Below the pieces are notes generated by a model. The model was given only the letters and a program-made list of their open reading frames with translations. It was not told where the DNA came from and did not search any database. DNA of 15,793 nucleotides from Candidatus Yonathbacteria bacterium RIFCSPHIGHO2_01_FULL_51_10 (GTDB lineage: Bacteria; Patescibacteriota; Minisyncoccia; Phycocordibacterales; UBA1539_B), in NCBI GenBank assembly GCA_001823505.1, contig MHUS01000006.1, forward strand, positions 9,156 to 24,948, written 5' to 3'. The position numbers were made by a program, and so were the translations under genes. Positions 12,594 through 15,793 of the stretch are shown in pieces (position 1 is the first letter of the stretch; every line of letters starts with the position of its first letter).

Positions 12594-12635
12594 AATTGTA
12601 AACAAATGGTTTTAAATTGTCAACTAATTGTAAAC
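12594..12635 (-). repeat. Three phased operator-like repeats GTTkACAATT
   Basis: On the minus strand GTTTACAATT (12626-12635), GTTGACAATT (12615-12624) and GTTTACAATT (12594-12603). Start-to-start distances are 11 and 21 bp, that is one and two helix turns, so all face the same side. The middle copy contains the -35 and the last contains the -10 of the regulator's promoter. Likely operator for the encoded HTH. Confidence 0.7.
12595..12623 (-). promoter_or_regulatory. Near-consensus promoter of HTH-HATPase-DUF4325 gene
   Basis: Perfect TTGACA (12618-12623), 17-nt spacer, TACAAT (12595-12600), five of six. Nine nt to ATG 12585, giving a leader of about 2-3 nt and no Shine-Dalgarno site. It is covered by the GTTkACAATT repeats, so a strong basal promoter kept under repression is plausible. 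Confidence 0.82.
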
Positions 12636-12681
12636 CTCCCTGCTCAACTTCCTACGTTACAAATCTCTTTTCCCAGAGGCC

Positions 12682-12939
12682 TCACTTTGAGCGATGCATA
12701 CAGCCGGCCCAACAACAGGGCCTACGCATGCCACCTTTGAGCTTCGAGAGTGCCTTCTTGATACGGATACCCCTCGTCTCCGCTTTTTTGCCGGACGTGA
12801 CCCAGCAGATCCACTCATTGCGTGCAAGGGGCGTGATGTCTTCCCACACCGCTCGCGCCGCAGGCGTCTCTATGAGGGCCTTTCGCAGATCATCCGGCAT
12901 GGTATGCACCACGCCCCCGGCGATAGTTTTCTTGGTCAT
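12682..12939 (-). CDS. Minimal YdeI/OmdA-domain protein
   Basis: 85 aa. Matches the YdeI/OmpD-associated C-terminal domain: HTMPDDLRKALIETPAARAVWEDITPLARNEWICWVTSGKKAETRGIRIKKALSKL, closing with the Cys-rich RRPCCWAGCMHRSK seen in stand-alone members. In larger relatives this domain has been linked to bacteriocin or antimicrobial-peptide tolerance; the biochemical role of the small form is unknown. The Cys cluster (CCW..C.H) could bind a metal. ATG 12939 lies 8 nt after a perfect TATAAT with a TGG extension. The DUF4325 regulator gene lies just downstream on the same strand, with its own promoter. Confidence 0.85.
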   Translation of the reverse strand: MTKKTIAGGVVHTMPDDLRKALIETPAARAVWEDITPLARNEWICWVTSGKKAETRGIRIKKALSKLKGGMRRPCCWAGCMHRSK

Positions 12940-12947
12940 AGAAACTA

Positions 12948-12956
12948 ATTATACCA
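12948..12956 (-). promoter_or_regulatory. Extended -10 promoter of YdeI-like gene
   Basis: TGG-TATAAT on the minus strand (12948-12956), perfect hexamer, 8 nt from ATG 12939; expected leader 1-2 nt. No good -35. Confidence 0.65.
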
Positions 12957-13015
12957 CTTGGGCAAAAACCGTAAGGAGTCTGGACTTTTTTGGAAGAAAC
13001 CCCTCTTCGTCCCGC

Positions 13016-14410
13016 TCAGTAGAACGGCGTTACCATAATGGTCGAGTTTGTCGTTGCCGACTGACCCGAGTCGTTGGTCACGGTAAAGACTGCTGTGTGT
13101 GTGCCGATAGTTTGGTAGGCGTGAGTAAAGGTAACCGATGACGGTGCGTTCGTCGAGGTCTGCATCATCGGTGCATTCATGCCAAAATTTTCATCACCCC
13201 ACAGAACGGAGTAACGGAGATTTGTCGTAGAGCCAAAAGGGACTGATGCATGTACGGTCCACGTGCCGATCGCCCCAACGGCAAGAGATGCAGGCGCATC
13301 AATACCACTGATCGTCGGTGTTTGATCGGAGGTCCCACTCGTTATCGTAAAAGAAACACTGTTGCTTGTCGCGCCCGTAAATGTGTCTTTGACCGAGATC
13401 TGATATTGACCCGGCGTCAGAAGGCGCAGCATCATCGCGCACATGTATCCCGGCGCACAATAGGGTCCCACCCCGCTGGGCAAAGTGAATGAAAGCTGTG
13501 TGCCACTGCCTGGGATAGAAACACTGGTTATCGCACCACCGCCAATGAGCACAATATCATTTGCGTTGAACCCAGATCCGTACACGGTCACCGCAGTGCC
13601 GATGGGGCCGGATGTCGGAGAGACGGAATAAACCGTGGGGCTCATTTGAGAGTTTCCACCCGTGACCAGAAACGTCATCGTATTGCTTGTGTCGTTGCTG
13701 TTCTCGACCGAGACATTGTACGCGTCCGGTACGACCTGCCACGACGGCATCATACACCCCGCAGAATAACACGCGGGATTGAGATAGCTCGGCACCGTAA
13801 AGGTGAGTGTTTGATTGATCCCCCCGTGGCAATTCGGATCGGTGGTACACGCGATCGCAATGCTGGAAGTGATCGGCACATGGGTGATCACGCCGTTGCC
13901 AAAATGGATCGTATTGTCATTCGTAAACCCAAACCCCGTGACCGAAACAGTTGTGCCGATAGGTCCCGAAGACGGATTGATCGAATAAATTGAGAGGTTC
14001 GACTGGGGTGGCGGATTCCCACCACAGCTCACGCGTGCGACCGCCCCACGTGTCAGTGGCCCGACAATTCCGATCGCAGAGATCCCCTGTGAAGCTTGGA
14101 ATTGCTCTACTGCATGCATCGTGATGGGGCCAAAAAACCCCGTTGCGCCGACCTGCATATATCCTTGGGCAAAAAGAAAGTTCTGTAAATTCGTGACCTC
14201 TCCGTTGGTCCACATATCGCGTGAACCATAGTAAAGACCGTACACAAGTGTCGTGCATGAAATAGACGCTGGTGCCACTGTCGTCTGCCCACTCGCCATT
14301 ACTTGCGCCGAAGCCGCCCGCGCTCCCCCGCCCAAACTCATGACAGAGAAGGCAAAAACAAGCATGAGCAACCAATTTGCTATTTTTGTCGTACGAGATG
14401 AGTACATCAT
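13016..14410 (-). CDS. Secreted PG-binding, TIG-repeat and PKD-like surface protein
   Basis: 464 aa. Signal peptide: basic SSRTTK, hydrophobic core about 10-26, likely cleavage near GARA-AS (about 32). Residues about 62-129 are a peptidoglycan-binding fold (NGEVTNLQNFLFAQGYM..TGFFGPITMHAVEQFQASQGI..IVGPLTRGAVARV). Two IPT/TIG immunoglobulin-like repeats follow, opening IYSINPSSGPIGTTVSVTG (141-159) and VYSVSPTSGPIGTAVTVYG (260-278), with Cys pairs suggesting disulfides. The last part (about 365-462) is a PKD-like domain ending FTHAYQTIGTHTAVFTVTNDSG. It probably binds cell wall and extends outside, perhaps for host or surface contact. Two adjacent ATGs (14410, 14407) are possible; no Shine-Dalgarno site. 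Confidence 0.88.
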   Translation of the reverse strand: MMYSSRTTKIANWLLMLVFAFSVMSLGGGARAASAQVMASGQTTVAPASISCTTLVYGLYYGSRDMWTNGEVTNLQNFLFAQGYMQVGATGFFGPITMHAVEQFQASQGISAIGIVGPLTRGAVARVSCGGNPPPQSNLSIYSINPSSGPIGTTVSVTGFGFTNDNTIHFGNGVITHVPITSSIAIACTTDPNCHGGINQTLTFTVPSYLNPACYSAGCMMPSWQVVPDAYNVSVENSNDTSNTMTFLVTGGNSQMSPTVYSVSPTSGPIGTAVTVYGSGFNANDIVLIGGGAITSVSIPGSGTQLSFTLPSGVGPYCAPGYMCAMMLRLLTPGQYQISVKDTFTGATSNSVSFTITSGTSDQTPTISGIDAPASLAVGAIGTWTVHASVPFGSTTNLRYSVLWGDENFGMNAPMMQTSTNAPSSVTFTHAYQTIGTHTAVFTVTNDSGQSATTNSTIMVTPFY

Positions 14411-14430
14411 ATTTATGAAGACGTTGCAGG

Positions 14431-14458
14431 ATCATATTGATTACACTCCCGCACCCAA
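14431..14458 (-). promoter_or_regulatory. Promoter of surface protein gene
   Basis: TTGGGT (14453-14458), 16-nt spacer, TATGAT (14431-14436); leader about 15 nt. A second extended -10, TGA-TACAAT, lies about 50 nt further upstream (near 14483-14491), between the HsdR stop and this gene, and could be an alternative. Confidence 0.45.
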
Positions 14459-14538
14459 CTGCGTGTATTACCTTAGATCATTGTATCAGATCCTCTCACG
14501 TGCCGGGGCTTTGCGGAGGTCCGCTGGCACCTCGAGCT

Positions 14539-15793
14539 CTAATTTCCCCCCGCAAGCAGTTCCGCCTGTTTGAGTACCGTCTCCGTTGCAAGCGCTTGCG
14601 CGTCGGGCGGATAACCATATTGATTGAGCAGACGCTTCACCATCACGCGCATGCGGGCGCGGGCAGACTCTCTCACACTCCAATCAATCGTCGCATTCTC
14701 GCGCACGCGTCCCACAAGGATCCGCGCAAGCTCTTTCAACTTATCATCCCCGAGCACCTGCCCTGCGCTTTCATTTTCTGCGAGCGCATCATAAAACGCA
14801 ATCTCGTCTTCGGTAAGCCCGAGTCCTTCCCCGCGTTTGTCCGCTTCTTTTACATCCTGCGCAATCTTAATCAATTCATCGATCACCTGCGCCGCAGTAA
14901 GCAAATTATTCTGGTATCGTTTGATCGCCGCATGAAGCATGTCTGAAAACTTTTTTGACTGAACCGCGTTTTTCTTCCCTCTTGCGCGGAGTTCATCATT
15001 CAAAATTTTCTTCAATAATTCCAAGGCAACATTTTGCCGTTTCATCGTGCGAATCTCTTCAAGGAACTCATCGGACAAAATAGAAATGTCCGGCTTTTTG
15101 ATGCCCGCCGCATCAAAAATATCAATTACACCTTGCGACACCACCGCCTTGTCCACGATCTGCCGAATCGTTGTCTCAATATCAATGCTCTTGCCACCGC
15201 CATCTGTCGAAAGTTTATTCAAACGCGCTTTCACTGCTTGGAAGAACGCCATCTCGTCGCGAATCTCCACGGCTCGCAAATTTGGCATCGCCAGAGCAAA
15301 GAGCTGAGAGAGCGCCGTCACCTCTTTCAAAAATCGCTCTTTCTTTTCATGGTCACCCAACAAAAAATCTTCAGCTTCAAGTATCGCTTCGAGCTTGCCT
15401 CGTGCGTCTTCCTCAAAATACTTGCCGTAGTTCACCCCCTCAAGAATATTCTGCACCACCTCAAACTTCGCAAGCATATGTGGCACGATATCCACCGCTT
15501 GGTCGGCAATCATCCCTCCCTTGCCTCCACTTTCGCTGTAGACCGAAAGTGCTTCTTTGAGATCCGAAGCAATACCGATATAGTCGACGATGAGTCCGCC
15601 CGGTTTGTCCTTATACACACGGTTCACCCGCGCTATCGCCTGCATCAGATTTGCCCCACGCATCGGCTTGTCGATATACATCGTGTGGAGGCACGGCACA
15701 TCAAAACCCGTGAGCCACATATCGCGTACAATTACGAGCTTGAGCGGGTCTTTCACATCCTTGAAACGCAGTGCAATCTCTTTGCGGTCATCT
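14539..15793 (-). CDS. hsdR: Type I restriction enzyme R subunit, C-terminal part (runs off right edge)
   Basis: The frame is open to the window end; the 5' part lies beyond 15793. About 417 residues are visible. They start within helicase motor domain 2: motif V DMWLTGFDVPCLHTMYIDKP, motif VI QAIARVNRVYKDKPGGLIVDY. Then a long helical region and the EcoEI-type C-terminal domain (DUF3387: LSDEFLEEIRTMKRQNVALELLKKILNDELRARGKKN... to DWSVRESARARMRVMVKRLLNQYGYPP). That domain contacts the HsdM methyltransferase. HsdR is the ATP-driven DNA translocase/nuclease of type I restriction. Nuclease motifs, HsdM and HsdS should lie to the right, outside the window. The GTG at 15756 is internal. Confidence 0.93.
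   Translation of the reverse strand, partial: DDRKEIALRFKDVKDPLKLVIVRDMWLTGFDVPCLHTMYIDKPMRGANLMQAIARVNRVYKDKPGGLIVDYIGIASDLKEALSVYSESGGKGGMIADQAVDIVPHMLAKFEVVQNILEGVNYGKYFEEDARGKLEAILEAEDFLLGDHEKKERFLKEVTALSQLFALAMPNLRAVEIRDEMAFFQAVKARLNKLSTDGGGKSIDIETTIRQIVDKAVVSQGVIDIFDAAGIKKPDISILSDEFLEEIRTMKRQNVALELLKKILNDELRARGKKNAVQSKKFSDMLHAAIKRYQNNLLTAAQVIDELIKIAQDVKEADKRGEGLGLTEDEIAFYDALAENESAGQVLGDDKLKELARILVGRVRENATIDWSVRESARARMRVMVKRLLNQYGYPPDAQALATETVLKQAELLAGGN

Noticed and set aside
12617..13141. 174-codon plus-strand frame across the YdeI-like gene
   Set aside because: Opposite a clear OmdA-domain gene and spans two intergenic regions and two promoters; no homology seen.
13016..14410. Sporulation or spore-germination locus, suggested by the GerMN domain at 3130 and this PG-binding protein
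   Set aside because: GerMN and PG-binding domains occur in many non-spore-formers, and no other sporulation gene is present.
14437..14946. 169-codon plus-strand frame opposite hsdR
   Set aside because: Shadow of the HsdR C-terminal domain; no start signal.
1..15793. CRISPR array
   Set aside because: No series of regularly spaced direct repeats; the two 19-nt hairpin copies at 6018 and 6112 are only two and are palindromic.
1..15793. Recoded UGA (Gly) as in Gracilibacteria/SR1
   Set aside because: UGA ends several genes at family-appropriate points (for example 1094, 7531 and 8432), and no in-frame UGA interrupts the conserved proteins.

Overview
The window looks like a chromosomal segment of a reduced-genome bacterium of the Candidate Phyla Radiation (Patescibacteria, Parcubacteria-like). 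This is an inference. It rests on small, tightly spaced genes; many short orphan proteins; a membrane-anchored GerMN protein carrying a Cys-rich CPDG...GPxCEFAPCP linker; a PG-binding/TIG/PKD-like surface protein; and a 22-residue Lys-rich peptide gene. UGA, UAG and UAA all end genes in the normal way, so code 11 fits. Base composition is mixed: the left 3 kb is clearly AT-richer than the ABC-F, rlmB and cfa region.

Layout. Positions 15-3097 hold a methyltransferase, an overlapping pair (an Imm11/DUF1629-like protein and a small membrane protein), a membrane-anchored PsbP-like protein, tRNA-Arg(UCU), and an orphan protein with an SFASK/YD motif. Positions 3130-5222 hold a GerMN-domain protein directly downstream of an ABC-F translation factor. 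Positions 5377-7474 hold a coiled-coil protein, a cluster of four hairpins, a TrmH/RlmB-type rRNA methyltransferase, a tiny basic peptide gene with a 23-bp perfect hairpin, and the last gene of an orphan operon. Positions 7217-8964 hold that three-gene operon, a GIY-YIG protein and a cold-shock protein with a long leader. Positions 9253-11452 hold an orphan basic protein, a pterin carbinolamine dehydratase abutting a small membrane protein, and a cyclopropane-fatty-acid synthase. Positions 11527-15793 hold an HTH-HATPase-DUF4325 regulator, a minimal YdeI/OmdA protein, a secreted PG-binding/TIG/PKD-like protein, and the C-terminal third or so of a type I restriction HsdR that runs off the right edge. 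Almost all genes are on the minus strand; only the genes at 1693 and 5377 are on the plus strand.

Gene expression is the most striking theme. At least seven genes have a -10 hexamer ending 6-7 nt before the ATG, so transcription should begin at or next to the start codon (leaderless mRNA). Three of these share a TTGTTG -35 element. Three or four more genes have spacings of 8-9 nt (leaders of about 1-3 nt). A second class (starts at 5377, 7474, 7812, 8354 and 9603) has classical Shine-Dalgarno sites, and where a promoter is visible it has a TTGACA -35. One genome therefore appears to use two initiation modes side by side.

The most unusual single locus is the HTH-HATPase-DUF4325 gene. Its near-consensus promoter carries three helically phased copies of GTTkACAATT, which suggests a self-controlled switch protein. 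No CRISPR array, transposase, integrase or rRNA gene was seen.
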